A stretch of DNA of 64,000 nucleotides from Actomonas sp051209155 (lineage in GTDB: Bacteria > Verrucomicrobiota > Verrucomicrobiia > Opitutales > Opitutaceae), in NCBI GenBank assembly GCA_051209155.1, contig JBPJGB010000006.1. The stretch is one strand, 5' to 3'. The notes below the pieces were generated by a model. That model saw nothing but the letters and a program-made list of their open reading frames with translations. It was not told the origin of the DNA and ran no database searches. Shown in pieces: positions 51,777 to 60,412 of the stretch. Within the stretch, counting starts at the first letter, position 1, and each line of letters starts with the position of its first letter. Made by a program: the position numbers and the translations under genes.

Positions 51777-51789
51777 GACGCGGAAAGTG

Positions 51790-51807
51790 TTCAAACAAAT
51801 GTTTGAA
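51790..51807. promoter_or_regulatory. Operator for the efflux-operon TetR regulator
   Basis: TTCAAACA (51790-51797), AA, TGTTTGAA (51800-51807): an 18-bp perfect palindrome in the leader of the tetR-efflux operon. Position and symmetry are as expected for a TetR-family autoregulatory site; binding is inferred. Confidence 0.75.
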
Positions 51808-51866
51808 AACAAGTCCGCAGTGCAGAAATCAGTCAGGTTGACGGGCGGTCGCGAAGGCGTGGGCGA

Positions 51867-52331
51867 TTATTTCGGTCCGAAGAACGGGGTGGCGTCGAAG
51901 CGCACGGGGATCATGACCGCGTAGTCGATCGGGTTGCCGTCATCGTCGTGCTTAATCGGAAAAATCCAGCGGCTGATGGTGCTGACGGCGGCTTCCTGAA
52001 TGTCGGCTTCGGTGTTGGTCATGGCGATGGCGACATCGGCGACCAGGCCCTCGCGATTGACCAGCACGCCGAGCAGGACGAGGCCCCCGCGGCCTTCCTT
52101 CTTCGCCTTGCGTGGCAGGCGGGGTTTCGGGTCGTGGTCGGGTTCCACCTCCTGCGGGTATTCGAAGACAGGATACCACTGGCCGCCGACCTCGATATGA
52201 TTGCGCTCGGCCAGCGGGACGGGCGGCCGACCGTCATCCTTGTCCTTGGCCGCCAGGGGCGCGGCCAGCAGCGCGCCGCCCAAGCAAAGGCTCAGCGCGA
52301 TACGATGGTGGAATGGAAGCAGGCGAAACAT
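51867..52331 (-). CDS. Secreted TonB-C-like protein
   Basis: 154 aa from the ATG at 52331 with a signal peptide (IALSLCLGGALLAAPLAAKD). The C-terminal part (RGGLVLLGVLVNREGLVADV, EAAVSTISRWIFPIKHDDDG) resembles the TonB C-terminal domain, which contacts outer-membrane receptors. There is no membrane anchor or Pro-rich linker, so it is not a complete energy transducer. A terminator hairpin lies about 80 bp upstream of the start. Confidence 0.75.
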   Translation of the reverse strand: MFRLLPFHHRIALSLCLGGALLAAPLAAKDKDDGRPPVPLAERNHIEVGGQWYPVFEYPQEVEPDHDPKPRLPRKAKKEGRGGLVLLGVLVNREGLVADVAIAMTNTEADIQEAAVSTISRWIFPIKHDDDGNPIDYAVMIPVRFDATPFFGPK

Positions 52332-52413
52332 GGGACGAAGAGGACCCTCGGGCACGGGGGGGCGAGCGTGCAACGACAGCGGCAGCCATCCTTCCGTTCC
52401 GCCGGTTTGGGCA

Positions 52414-52441
52414 CAATCAAAAGCCGCCCGCGGAGAGCGGC
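52414..52441 (-). terminator. Rho-independent terminator between DUF3592 gene and TonB-C-like gene
   Basis: On the minus strand: GCCGCTC, loop TCCGC, GGGCGGC, then TTTTGATTG. The stem has one G-U pair that would be an A-C mismatch on the plus strand, so it acts on minus-strand transcripts, probably those of the DUF3592 gene. Confidence 0.65.
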
Positions 52442-52546
52442 CGATCATGTTGCCGGGCTGCGCTCTGCCGTGGGCCTCGACCCTGACGGGGGCCACCCTG
52501 CCGGCGGCGTTTCGAGCGCCGACCTCCCGGGTTTCCTCAACGCAGG

Positions 52547-53059
52547 CTAAACCGGAGCCTTGAAGAAGCGGCGCGCCAGCAGGCCGGCGGGTAAGAGGAG
52601 CGTGATGCCCAGGCAGAATTGGTTCCAGTCGAAGCCCGGCGCGAGCAGACTGTCGGACGGATCCACCGGGTTGTAGGACACGATCATGGTCGAGCCGACC
52701 GGATGGGCCGCGATGTAGTCGTGGGCGTAACGCGGGTCGGAATCGCCGCTATACCCAAAGTTGATGCGGTCGTTTTCGTAGGCCTGACCGCCCACGTCGT
52801 AGCCGTAGCGCAGTTTGGCCTCGTGCATGATCACCGTGGTCCGGGCATGCGTATCCGAGTTGTAGCGCTCTGATTCGCGCTGTTCGACGGTGGCGCTGAG
52901 GATGGTCGCGGAGGTCGTCGGCCAGTCGGCGGCCTCGGCGCCGCGGAAAGCGCGGTGAAAGAAGAATCCGGCGAGCAAGAGCACCACCATCATCGCGAAC
53001 CCGATCGCCAAGCGGGCGACGGTGAAACGGCGAGGTGGAGGTGGGCGGTCGAGGGGCAA
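52547..53059 (-). CDS. DUF3592 membrane protein
   Basis: 170 aa. Two transmembrane helices (~17-35 and ~145-165) flank a periplasmic domain with the DUF3592 pattern WPTTSATILSATVEQRESER and VGSTMIVSYNPVDPSDSLL. The longest frame starts with a TTG at 53059; no ATG fits before the first helix, so the start is uncertain. It lies downstream of the TPM gene, same strand, 34 bp gap. Function unknown. Confidence 0.8.
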   Translation of the reverse strand: MPLDRPPPPRRFTVARLAIGFAMMVVLLLAGFFFHRAFRGAEAADWPTTSATILSATVEQRESERYNSDTHARTTVIMHEAKLRYGYDVGGQAYENDRINFGYSGDSDPRYAHDYIAAHPVGSTMIVSYNPVDPSDSLLAPGFDWNQFCLGITLLLPAGLLARRFFKAPV

Positions 53060-53093
53060 AACGCGATCGGCGGGGGGAGCAGCCCAGCTCTGC

Positions 53094-53555
53094 TCAGGTC
53101 TGCGGGGGATCGTCCGACGGACGCGAGACGACCTGGTTGGACAGCTCGTTCACATCGTCGGATTGGTGGGGGAACTCCTGGCCGAGCAGCTTGCCGGCGC
53201 GGCTGATGCCCTCGACGAGCGCGGTGGTCGGATCGCCGGCGCGGAAGTGGCTTTGCATGGCCTGGGCAACCTCGGTCCAGAAATGTGGCGGGCATTTTTG
53301 GTGAATGCCCTCGTCACCGAAGACCGCAAATTTGCGGGCCTCGGGGGCGACGAAAAAGAGCACGGCGTTACGCTCCGCGGTTTGGTGCATCCCGAGTTTG
53401 GCGAACTCCTTCGCCGCCGCGGCAGTGGGATCGTCGACCTCGCCGGCTTTGAGCACGACGCGGATTTCGCCCGACGTGCACTTCTCGGCGGCCGCGATGG
53501 CGGCCTCGATGCGCCCGTGGTCGAGCTGTTCTTCAAAAACGTTCAGTTCACTCAT
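53094..53555 (-). CDS. TPM domain protein (soluble)
   Basis: 153 aa from the ATG at 53555. TPM fold: FEEQLDHGRIEAAIAAAEKC, TSGEIRVVLKAG and RNAVLFFVAPEARKFAVFGD are typical of the TPM_phosphatase family, found next to LemA. It has no signal peptide or helix, unlike its neighbour. It starts 1 bp after the stop of the YgcG-like gene (operon LemA, TPM, TPM). Confidence 0.85.
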   Translation of the reverse strand: MSELNVFEEQLDHGRIEAAIAAAEKCTSGEIRVVLKAGEVDDPTAAAAKEFAKLGMHQTAERNAVLFFVAPEARKFAVFGDEGIHQKCPPHFWTEVAQAMQSHFRAGDPTTALVEGISRAGKLLGQEFPHQSDDVNELSNQVVSRPSDDPPQT

Positions 53556-53556
53556 G

Positions 53557-54342
53557 TTACCAGCTTCCTCCTGCTCCGCCGCCGCCGAAACTACCGCCGC
53601 CGCCGGAGAATCCACCTCCCCCGCCAAAACCGCCGCCTCCACCGAAGCCACCGCCGCCGCCCCCGATCCACCAGCCCGAGTCGCGGTGGATGCCGCGGCG
53701 GCCGTAGACGACCCGGCGACGCATGGACGCCATGCGCAGGCCGACCAGGATGAGGACAAAGATGAACCCGCCCACGCCGATGCCGCGCTGCTGGCGGGCG
53801 TCGCGGCGATGTGAGCCCACGGTGCGGCCGGTGCCGACGTATTCGCCTTTGGTGGCGGCGATCATGGCGTCGACCGCGGCGGTCAGACCACCGTCGTAGT
53901 CGCCCTGCCGGAAGCGTGGCGCGATCTCATCGGCGATGATGCGTTTGGCGAGGGCGTCGGGCAGGGCGCCTTCGAGGCCGTATCCGACCTGGAGATACAT
54001 TTGCCGGTCCTGCAGAAAGATGAAGAGCACCGCGCCGTTGTTGCGGTCGCCCTGACCGACCTTCCAGCTCTGGGCAACGCGCCGGGTGTAGTCGAAGACC
54101 GAGGATTTCGAATCCATCCGGTTATAGATCGCGACCAGCAGCTGGTTGGACGACTCGCGCTCGTAGGCCTCGAGCTTCTGGTCGAGCTGGCGCGCGACGC
54201 CGGCCGAGATCGTGCCCGTCGTGTCGTTGAAGTAAGCGCGCGGCGCCGGCGGAATGGTCTCCGCCACGACGACGGTGGCGAAACCACCGATGGCGGTGAG
54301 GAGCAGGAGTAGGCGGAGAGGCAGGGACTTGTTTTTAACCAC
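53557..54342 (-). CDS. YgcG-like TPM domain membrane protein with Gly-rich tail
   Basis: 261 aa from a GTG at 54342 (an ATG at 54387 lies inside a repeat and is less likely). Signal peptide (LPLRLLLLLTAIGGFATVVV), TPM domain with YFNDTTGTISAGVARQLDQK and NNGAVLFIFLQDRQMYLQVG, one transmembrane helix (~195-212), and a C-terminal tail of Gly/Phe repeats ending GGAGGSW. This is the standard YgcG layout. It acts with LemA in the envelope; mechanism unknown. Confidence 0.85.
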   Translation of the reverse strand: MVKNKSLPLRLLLLLTAIGGFATVVVAETIPPAPRAYFNDTTGTISAGVARQLDQKLEAYERESSNQLLVAIYNRMDSKSSVFDYTRRVAQSWKVGQGDRNNGAVLFIFLQDRQMYLQVGYGLEGALPDALAKRIIADEIAPRFRQGDYDGGLTAAVDAMIAATKGEYVGTGRTVGSHRRDARQQRGIGVGGFIFVLILVGLRMASMRRRVVYGRRGIHRDSGWWIGGGGGGFGGGGGFGGGGGFSGGGGSFGGGGAGGSW

Positions 54343-54419
54343 GGATGGACACGGATAAACACAGATGGTGGACGCAGGCACGGGCATGGAATCCGTGTTA
54401 ATCTGTGTTCATCCGTGGT
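54338..54419. repeat. Inverted repeat of the CCACGGAT...ATCCGTGG family
   Basis: ACCACGGATGGACACGGATA and the next nine bases (54338-54366) pair imperfectly with 54391-54419, read as ATCCGTGTTAATCTGTGTTC onward. The same words appear at 49591-49620. It lies between the lemA and ygcG-like genes and overlaps the start region of the latter. Confidence 0.8.
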
Positions 54420-54436
54420 AGAAAAATTCGTTGGGT

Positions 54437-55039
54437 TCAGCCGCCGAAGTCGACCTTGGGGGCTTCGCGGGCGGCGGGGTCGGCGGAGAAGTAGGGTTTG
54501 GCTTCGTGGCCAAAAAGGCCGGCGAGCATGACGGCGGGGAAGCGTTTGATGGCGGTGTTGTAGGTCTGCACCGCGCGGTTGAAGTTGCCGCGTTCGACGG
54601 AAATGCGGTTTTCGGTGCCTTCAAGCTGGGCCTGCAGGTCGCGGAAGTTGGCGGTGGCGGTGAGCTGTGGGTAGCGCTCGACCGTCACGAGCAGGCGGGA
54701 GAGGGCGGAGCCGAGCTGGGCCTGGGCCTGCTCAAACTGGGCGAAGGCGGCGGCGTCCGTCGGGGCGCCGGTGGCGGGCAACTGCGCGCGCCCGACGGAG
54801 GCGCGGGCGTTGGTGACTTCGGTGAGGGTGGACTTCTCAAAGTCGGCGGCGCCCGACACGGTGGCGACGAGGTTGGGCACGAGATCGGCGCGGCGTTGGT
54901 AGACGTTTTCAACCTGAGCCCAGGCGCCGTCGACGGCCTGTTCCTTGGTGATGAGGCCGTTGTAGGTGCCGATGGCCATCAGGAGCAGGATGCCAAAAAA
55001 GACGGCGGGAATACCGAGGATGAGCAGAAGTTTCTTCAT
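54437..55039 (-). CDS. LemA family protein
   Basis: 200 aa. N-terminal transmembrane helix (LLILGIPAVFFGILLLMAIG), then the LemA signature TYNGLITKEQAVDGAWAQVE, RRADLVPNLVATVSG and ENRISVERGNFNRAVQTYN. LemA proteins are small membrane coiled-coil proteins often paired with TPM proteins, as here. It is the first gene of the LemA-TPM-TPM cluster. Confidence 0.95.
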   Translation of the reverse strand: MKKLLLILGIPAVFFGILLLMAIGTYNGLITKEQAVDGAWAQVENVYQRRADLVPNLVATVSGAADFEKSTLTEVTNARASVGRAQLPATGAPTDAAAFAQFEQAQAQLGSALSRLLVTVERYPQLTATANFRDLQAQLEGTENRISVERGNFNRAVQTYNTAIKRFPAVMLAGLFGHEAKPYFSADPAAREAPKVDFGG

Positions 55040-55153
55040 GGTCGTGAGCCGCGGACCCTGCCGCAGATCGCGCGGGGATGCAAGGGACGCGTCGTTACAG
55101 GATCACGCGGGGTTTGGAGAGCACGTCGCCGCGCGGGTTGGCGGCGGGAGTAT

Positions 55154-55185
55154 AAAAACGCCCGCAGTCGAAGTGACCGCGGGCG
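55154..55185 (-). terminator. Terminator downstream of the SDR gene
   Basis: On the minus strand: CGCCCGC, a 13-nt loop, GCGGGCG and then TTTTTATA. It lies 40 bp after the stop of the SDR gene. Confidence 0.75.
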
Positions 55186-55224
55186 CGTCGTGTTGCGAGG
55201 GTGGTCCTCGCCGAGGTGGTTGGA

Positions 55225-55968
55225 TCAGGCCGGTTGAAGCATGCCCGCGATGCGGCGCTCCAGCGTCTTTTGACCGGCTTCGTAGGGCTCGGCGTAGCCG
55301 CGGGCAAAGTCGTCGGTGAAGACCTCCTCGGCGCCGCTCTCGATGCCGTCGAGGATGGTCGCCGCAACGTCGGCCGGCGTCGCCTTGGGCATTTCAATGG
55401 ACTTGGCCATGTCGGTGTCGACGGGGCCGGGGTATACGCCGATGAGGCGGATGCCGCTGCCGCCGAGCAGGAGGCGGGCGCCGGAGGTGAGCGAGTGCAC
55501 GGCGGCCTTGGAATCGCTGTAGGTCGCGAAGGCCGGGAAGTTGGAGAGGCCGGCGACGCTCGACACGTTGACGAAGACGCCGTGACCCCGGGCCTTGAAG
55601 ACGGGCGTGAAGGCTCGGATCACTTGGAGCGGGCCCCAATAGTTGACCTCGAACTCCTGGCGGGCGCCATCGAGGGACTCGCCAAACAGATCCGGGTTGG
55701 CGACGGCGCCGGCGTTGTTGATGACGATGGTCGCGTCGGCTGCGGTGCGAGCGGCGGTGGCGATTTGATCCGGTTGGGTCACGTCGAGCGCGAGCGGGAC
55801 GACGCGGCCGGGATGGGCCTCGACGAGGTCGGCGAGGGCGTCGACGTTGCGGGCGGCGGCGTAGATCTTGGTCACGCCGCGGTCGAGCAGACCGTTGACA
55901 AGGGCGCGGCCAATGCCGCGGTTGGCGCCGGTCACGAGGGCGACGGAGGAAGAGAGGGAGGTGCTCAT
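55225..55968 (-). CDS. Short-chain dehydrogenase/reductase
   Basis: 247 aa from the ATG at 55968. Classical SDR motifs: cofactor loop VTGANRGIGRAL, Asn-Asn-Ala-Gly in VINNAGAVANPD, catalytic Ser in NVSSVAGLSNF, and Tyr-x3-Lys in ATYSDSKAAVHSL. It reduces a carbonyl or oxidises an alcohol with NAD(P). It is divergent from a TetR regulator, with two operator-like palindromes between them, so the regulator probably controls it. Confidence 0.9.
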   Translation of the reverse strand: MSTSLSSSVALVTGANRGIGRALVNGLLDRGVTKIYAAARNVDALADLVEAHPGRVVPLALDVTQPDQIATAARTAADATIVINNAGAVANPDLFGESLDGARQEFEVNYWGPLQVIRAFTPVFKARGHGVFVNVSSVAGLSNFPAFATYSDSKAAVHSLTSGARLLLGGSGIRLIGVYPGPVDTDMAKSIEMPKATPADVAATILDGIESGAEEVFTDDFARGYAEPYEAGQKTLERRIAGMLQPA

Positions 55969-56000
55969 GTTGTTGGGAAGGACTGGGTAAGGGTGAATTA

Positions 56001-56016
56001 TTGAGTGAACGCTCAA
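56001..56016. promoter_or_regulatory. Operator-like palindrome 1 (SDR side)
   Basis: TTGAG (56001-56005), 6 nt, CTCAA (56012-56016). It is 33 bp upstream of the SDR start, on the SDR side of the divergent promoter region, and shares the TTGA...TCAA ends and 16-bp length with site 2. Confidence 0.55.
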
Positions 56017-56052
56017 GAACAGGATGTGGTTTGGCGGCACGTCAATTCATTC

Positions 56053-56068
56053 TTGAATAAATATTCAA
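56053..56068. promoter_or_regulatory. Operator-like palindrome 2 (tetR side)
   Basis: TTGAATA (56053-56059), AA, TATTCAA (56062-56068): perfect, 16 bp, 26 bp before the tetR start. A likely autoregulatory site. Confidence 0.65.
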
Positions 56069-56094
56069 TAACCTTTCCCTTGTCCTCTGATCCG

Positions 56095-56703
56095 ATGGCC
56101 CGGCCCGCTCAATACAACTGCAACGAAGTCCTCTGGAAGGCGACGCTCCTGTTCTGGGAGAAGGGCTATCGTGCGGTCTCGATCTCCGACTTGGTTCAGG
56201 CGACCGGGCTGCAGCCGGGCAGTTTGTATGGCCGTTTCGGCAGCAAGGAGGGGCTTTTCCTGGAGTGCATCGATCACTACCAGACGATGGCCGATCGGAT
56301 TCGCGATCAGCACCTCGAAGCGCCGTCGCCACTGGCGCGACTGCGGTCCTTTTACGACGCGATGGTGGATCAGGCTGCCAGTGAGGATGGCGAGCGGGGT
56401 TGTTTCATCGTCAACGCCTCCTTGGAGTGCGAAGCCAGTGAAACCGCGATTCGGACCAAGGTGCAGGATTGCATGGTGCGCGGCGAGGCGTGGATCCGGC
56501 AGCAACTCGACGACGCGGTCGCGGAAGGCGAATTGCAGGGCACGACCGATACGGCGTTGTTGGCCGGATGCCTCTCCAGTTCCTTCTACGGTTTTCGGGT
56601 GATCTCCCGCGCCGGCGACGGCCGGGAACGCCTGCCGCATATCGCGGCGACGACCTTTGAGAGCCTCATCGGACCGTGGCGCACCGAATTGGTGTCGGCC
56701 TGA
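56095..56703 (+). CDS. TetR/AcrR family regulator
   Basis: 202 aa from the ATG at 56095. HTH: EVLWKATLLFWEKGYRAVSI, SDLVQATGLQPGSLYGRFGS, with Lys-Glu-Gly-Leu after it, typical of the AcrR branch. The C-terminal domain (GCFIVNASLECEASETAIRT) resembles the C-terminal family that binds small organic ligands. It is divergent from the SDR gene, and two palindromes lie between them. It probably represses that gene until an aldehyde or similar compound binds. Confidence 0.9.
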   Translation: MARPAQYNCNEVLWKATLLFWEKGYRAVSISDLVQATGLQPGSLYGRFGSKEGLFLECIDHYQTMADRIRDQHLEAPSPLARLRSFYDAMVDQAASEDGERGCFIVNASLECEASETAIRTKVQDCMVRGEAWIRQQLDDAVAEGELQGTTDTALLAGCLSSSFYGFRVISRAGDGRERLPHIAATTFESLIGPWRTELVSA

Positions 56704-56736
56704 GCAGCCGCGCCCGCCCGCGGCGATCCGGGGAGA

Positions 56737-56755
56737 CCGGGGTCACCGACCCCGG
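56737..56755. repeat. Compact palindrome of the CCGGGGTC family
   Basis: CCGGGGTCACCGACCCCGG (56737-56755) is a near-perfect 19-bp palindrome between tetR and the SNF2 gene (convergent). It is the shortest complete member of the family seen at 31630. Confidence 0.75.
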
Positions 56756-56815
56756 CACCAGCCTCTGATTCATCTGCGTCCCTCGGCGTGATCTGCGGTT
56801 GGTCACCGCCATTGT

Positions 56816-59800
56816 TTAGCTCAGCACCGCGCGCAGGTTGTCGAGGTCCATGACCTGGGCGAGGTTGTCCTCGTTGATGACGGCGGCGGCGAGGTTGGCT
56901 TTTTCGCGCTGCAGGACGCGGATCTTTTGTTCGATGGTGCGATCGGACAACAGGCGGTAGGCGATGACGGGACGCGTTTGGCCGATGCGGTGAATGCGGT
57001 CGATGGCCTGCGCCTCGGCGGCGGGGTTCCACCACGGGTCGTAAAGCACGGCGTAACTCGCGGCGGTGAGGTTGAGACCGAAGCCGGCGGCTTTGAGCGA
57101 CAGGAGGAAGACGGTCTTCGACGGATCGTTTTGAAACTGCTCGACGAGTTCGCCGCGGTTTTCGGTCGCGCCGGTGAGGATGAGGTGGCCGATGCTCTCG
57201 GCGGCAAGGCGGCGTTGGATGATCTCCAACATGCCGACAAACTGACTGAAGACGAGGACCTGGTGGCCTTCCTCGGCGAGCTCGCTGACCAGCTCGACCA
57301 GGGCCTCGAGTTTTGCGCTGGGCAACTTGGCGTGGGCCGGATCAATGAGCCCGGGATGACAGCAGATCTGCCGCAGGCGCAGCAGGCTCGCGAGCACATG
57401 GAAGCGCACCTGGTCGAGCTCCTTGGGCGACTCGACCCCGAGGAGCGTGGCGCGGGCACGCTTGAGCTCGGCGTCGTAAAGGGCACGTTGTTCGCCCTCG
57501 AGTTCGATCACGAGGTCGTCCTCCGTGCGTGGTGGCAGGTCGGGCGCGGCCTGGGCCTTGGTGCGGCGGAGCAGGAAGGGACGCACGCGGCGCCGCAGCA
57601 GTTCGAGCGCGCCGGGGTCGACGTCGCTGTATTGGCGGCGGAAGCCGGCGTGATCGCCGAGCAGGCCGGGCTGGGCGAAGGCGAACAGGCTCCACAGATC
57701 GGAGAGTCGGTTTTCGATCGGCGTGCCGGTGAGCACCACGCGGCGCTTCGCGCGCAACGAACGGGCGGCGACGGCGACCTGGCTGCGCGGGTTCTTGATG
57801 AACTGGCCTTCGTCGAGCACCACCGCGTCCCACTCCGCCTCGCGGAAAGTCTGCGCGTGCAGGCGCAGTTGGGTGTAGTTGGCGACGAGGATGCGCGGCC
57901 CGGTGTCGGCCACGGCGGCGCGGCGTTGCATCGGGTCGAAGGGCGCGATGGCGAAGTCGGGCGCGAAGCGGGTGGTCTCGGTTTGCCAGCCGTGCATCAC
58001 GCTCTTGGGGCAGACAACCAGGGCGCGGAAGGGACGCTTCGGATTTTGGATTTTGGATTCTGGATTTTCGATTTTGGCGTCCGCTAGATGCAAAAGCCAC
58101 GCGAGGGTCTGCACGGTTTTACCGAGGCCCATGTCGTCGGCGAGGATGCCGCCGAGGTGGTTGGCGGAAAGGTGGCACAGGAAGTGGAAACCCTCGATCT
58201 GGTAAGGCCGCAGGGTGGCGCCGAGACCGGCGGGCACCGGTGGCGGCGGCAGGGCGCGGAGCTTGGCGGCGCGATCCTGTAACAGGTGCACGAATACACT
58301 GTCGCGATCGGCGAGGGCCTCCGCCTCCAGCGCCATGTCCAGCAGGTGCACCTCGTGTTTGAGCGGGCGGCCGTGGTTGAGCACGTCGCTGAAGCCGAGT
58401 CCGAGCCGCTCGAGGGCGGCGGCGATTAGCGGGTCGCAGTTGATGTCCTTGCTCAGGCGGCGCCAGCCGCCCTGACGCGGCAGATGGACCCAGCGCCCCT
58501 GGGCCTTGGCGAGCAGCGCAACTTCCTCGGCGGTGAGTTTGGTGTCCTCGACCTTGAGGTCGACGCTGAGGCCGAACCAATCCTGATCGGCGGTGGCGTT
58601 GCGGGCCAGGGAAGTGGATACACTGGCCTTGAGCGGTGCGCCCAGCAGGCTGGCCAGTTCGGGCGAGACATCGAGCGCGACTTCCCGGTGCTGGCGGGCG
58701 TGCCAGTCGATGAAGTCCTCGGCGAAGTCGTCGTGGACCGGCCGCATCCACGACTCGGCCCAGCCGTCCCAGGTAAGGCGGAAGCCGCCGAAGCGCGCGC
58801 TGGCGGCCTCGGCGTCGGACAGGTCGAAGTCGAGCGCGGTTACGCCCGCGACACGCGGCGGTGGCATGGCCTTGGGGTTCCACTTCCAACCGATGGCTTC
58901 GCCGGTGAAGATCTGCTCGCAAAACGGATCCTCGCTGCGGGCGGTGAGTTGGGCGTGGAAGTCGCGTTCCTGACCGTCGATGGCAGGCGAGAGCCAGCAC
59001 TTGAGGCGCGGTTTGAGGCGGATGACGCGCAACTCGGCGGAGTGGCCGTCAGGCAGGCGCAACTTGAGGGCGCGCAAACGCGGCAGCAGGCGGGCATCGC
59101 TCAACGCGGCGACGGGCAGGGACTCGGCGGGCGTGGGCGGCGGACCGCGCCAGAGGTCGCCCTCGAAAAGGTAGAGGGGCTGTGGCTCGGCGGCGACGAG
59201 TTTGGCGGTGTCGGCCGGGCGACCGTCGGGCGCGACCAAGTGCAGGTCGAAGCGGTCGGGGTCGTCGGCGTTGACGGTGGCTTGGGGCGCGAGGGGCTCG
59301 GGCTCGATGGTGAACGGGCGGCCGTCGTGCAGGCAGAGGGCGGAACGGGCGGCGGTGTTGCGCAACAGGCCGGAGACCGCGGTGGGCTCGAGGGGTTGGC
59401 GCGGATTGAAGCCGTTGGGCAGGAGGCGAAACTCGGCACCGAGCGCGGCGGCGAGGGCGCTGAGGGCGGGCGGCAGGAATTCGAAGTCGGACGGACGCAG
59501 GCGGGCGAGTTCGGCGAGCCAGGCCTTCGAGGGCGCCTTCCACGGTTTGTCGGGGGCGGTGCGGTGTTCGACCAACCAGTTGCCGAGCAAGTCGAGGCGG
59601 ACACGCAGGTCGTGCACGTTGGCAAAGGCGGCGCGACCGGCGGCGGCGGGATCGGATTCGGTCGAATTGGGCTCGGGCAGGGCGCGCAGCCAGCGGCCGA
59701 GCTCGGCTTCGAGCGCGCGGTCACCGGCGGGGGGCAGGGTGGCGGCGCGGCGGGCGGCGGCGGTGGGTTCGATCTGGTTGGGATCGCGGCCGTCGGGCTG

Positions 59801-60124
59801 GCCGGATTCCACCGCGGCGAGCCAGGCTTGGCCGGCGGCGTAGGCGTGGGCGCAGTCACTGTGGGCGCGGCAGGTGCAACGGGTGGTCCAGTCGCCGCGG
59901 GTGAGGAACAGGGTGACGGTGAGCGGCTTGGGCGTGGCGCCGATGACGGTGGCGCTCACGAGGTGGTCGGCGACCGAGGAGACCTCGGTGACCGCGCCCT
60001 GTTTGAAAAGTTGGAAGCCGTTGCGTCGCGGCAAATCGCCGAACGCATCCAAGCGCAACTGCAGCGCGGAGAGCGCTTCGCGAGTGCGCACGGCACGAAC
60101 GGTGGGGGGGTAGCGGCGAGGCAT
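56816..60124 (-). CDS. SNF2-family DNA helicase/ATPase with SWIM zinc finger
   Basis: 1102 aa from the ATG at 60124. Residues ~78-100 hold a SWIM zinc finger (TRCTCRAHSDCAHAYA, giving C-x-C...C-x-H). The SNF2 ATPase shows motif I DDMGLGKTVQTLAWLL, motif II as LDEGQFIKNP (Asp-Glu-Gly-Gln, not the usual DEAQ/DEAH), VLTGTPIENRLSDLWSLF (III) and YDPWWNPAAEAQAIDRIHRI (VI). These proteins remodel protein-DNA complexes and some sit in defence or repair systems, but no partner nuclease or methylase lies next to it. A stand-alone housekeeping role is more likely. Confidence 0.95.
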   Translation of the reverse strand: MPRRYPPTVRAVRTREALSALQLRLDAFGDLPRRNGFQLFKQGAVTEVSSVADHLVSATVIGATPKPLTVTLFLTRGDWTTRCTCRAHSDCAHAYAAGQAWLAAVESGQPDGRDPNQIEPTAAARRAATLPPAGDRALEAELGRWLRALPEPNSTESDPAAAGRAAFANVHDLRVRLDLLGNWLVEHRTAPDKPWKAPSKAWLAELARLRPSDFEFLPPALSALAAALGAEFRLLPNGFNPRQPLEPTAVSGLLRNTAARSALCLHDGRPFTIEPEPLAPQATVNADDPDRFDLHLVAPDGRPADTAKLVAAEPQPLYLFEGDLWRGPPPTPAESLPVAALSDARLLPRLRALKLRLPDGHSAELRVIRLKPRLKCWLSPAIDGQERDFHAQLTARSEDPFCEQIFTGEAIGWKWNPKAMPPPRVAGVTALDFDLSDAEAASARFGGFRLTWDGWAESWMRPVHDDFAEDFIDWHARQHREVALDVSPELASLLGAPLKASVSTSLARNATADQDWFGLSVDLKVEDTKLTAEEVALLAKAQGRWVHLPRQGGWRRLSKDINCDPLIAAALERLGLGFSDVLNHGRPLKHEVHLLDMALEAEALADRDSVFVHLLQDRAAKLRALPPPPVPAGLGATLRPYQIEGFHFLCHLSANHLGGILADDMGLGKTVQTLAWLLHLADAKIENPESKIQNPKRPFRALVVCPKSVMHGWQTETTRFAPDFAIAPFDPMQRRAAVADTGPRILVANYTQLRLHAQTFREAEWDAVVLDEGQFIKNPRSQVAVAARSLRAKRRVVLTGTPIENRLSDLWSLFAFAQPGLLGDHAGFRRQYSDVDPGALELLRRRVRPFLLRRTKAQAAPDLPPRTEDDLVIELEGEQRALYDAELKRARATLLGVESPKELDQVRFHVLASLLRLRQICCHPGLIDPAHAKLPSAKLEALVELVSELAEEGHQVLVFSQFVGMLEIIQRRLAAESIGHLILTGATENRGELVEQFQNDPSKTVFLLSLKAAGFGLNLTAASYAVLYDPWWNPAAEAQAIDRIHRIGQTRPVIAYRLLSDRTIEQKIRVLQREKANLAAAVINEDNLAQVMDLDNLRAVLS

Positions 60125-60366
60125 GAGGGGCCGGCAATACACGAAGGTCGCCGCGATTGCAAAGCCGGGTCACCGTCGAGGCGGTCGTTCAGGTGAAGCG
60201 ATGTGCCGGTCTTCTGGCGCAAGAACCTATCTCTGGATCAAACCACTGCCGCTCGCGCAACCCGATCCAAGCTGGACCACGAGCGTCGAACCCCAAACCC
60301 CAAGGCCTGACCCTTTTCCGGCTTTTGAATTTCGACCAGACGGACTCGGGAATCGCGCTGGGGCCT

Positions 60367-60400
60367 CATTGACCCCTTTTCCCTCTCTCTTTTCGGCCCC
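60367..60400. repeat. Left arm of an inverted repeat flanking the TonB-C gene
   Basis: CATTGACCCCTTTTCC, a variable 7-8 nt, TTTTCGGCCCC. The reverse complement at 61380-61414 matches apart from the variable centre. The two arms bracket the TonB-C gene and its upstream relic. The GACCCCTTTT word is reminiscent of IS- or REP-related ends in environmental genomes. Confidence 0.65.
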
Positions 60401-60412
60401 TTGTCGCGTCCG

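Noticed and set aside
52442..52546. Structured RNA (riboswitch or RNase P-like) in the GC-rich gap, suggested by GAGGAAACCCGGG and CAGCCCGGCAAC
   Set aside because: The stretch is too short and lacks the remaining conserved parts of RNase P, SAM or cobalamin RNAs; only the terminator hairpin is supported.
56816..60124. SNF2 helicase as part of a DISARM- or Dnd-like defence island
   Set aside because: No methylase, nuclease or other defence partner lies beside it, and the SWIM-SNF2 form is common as a single gene.
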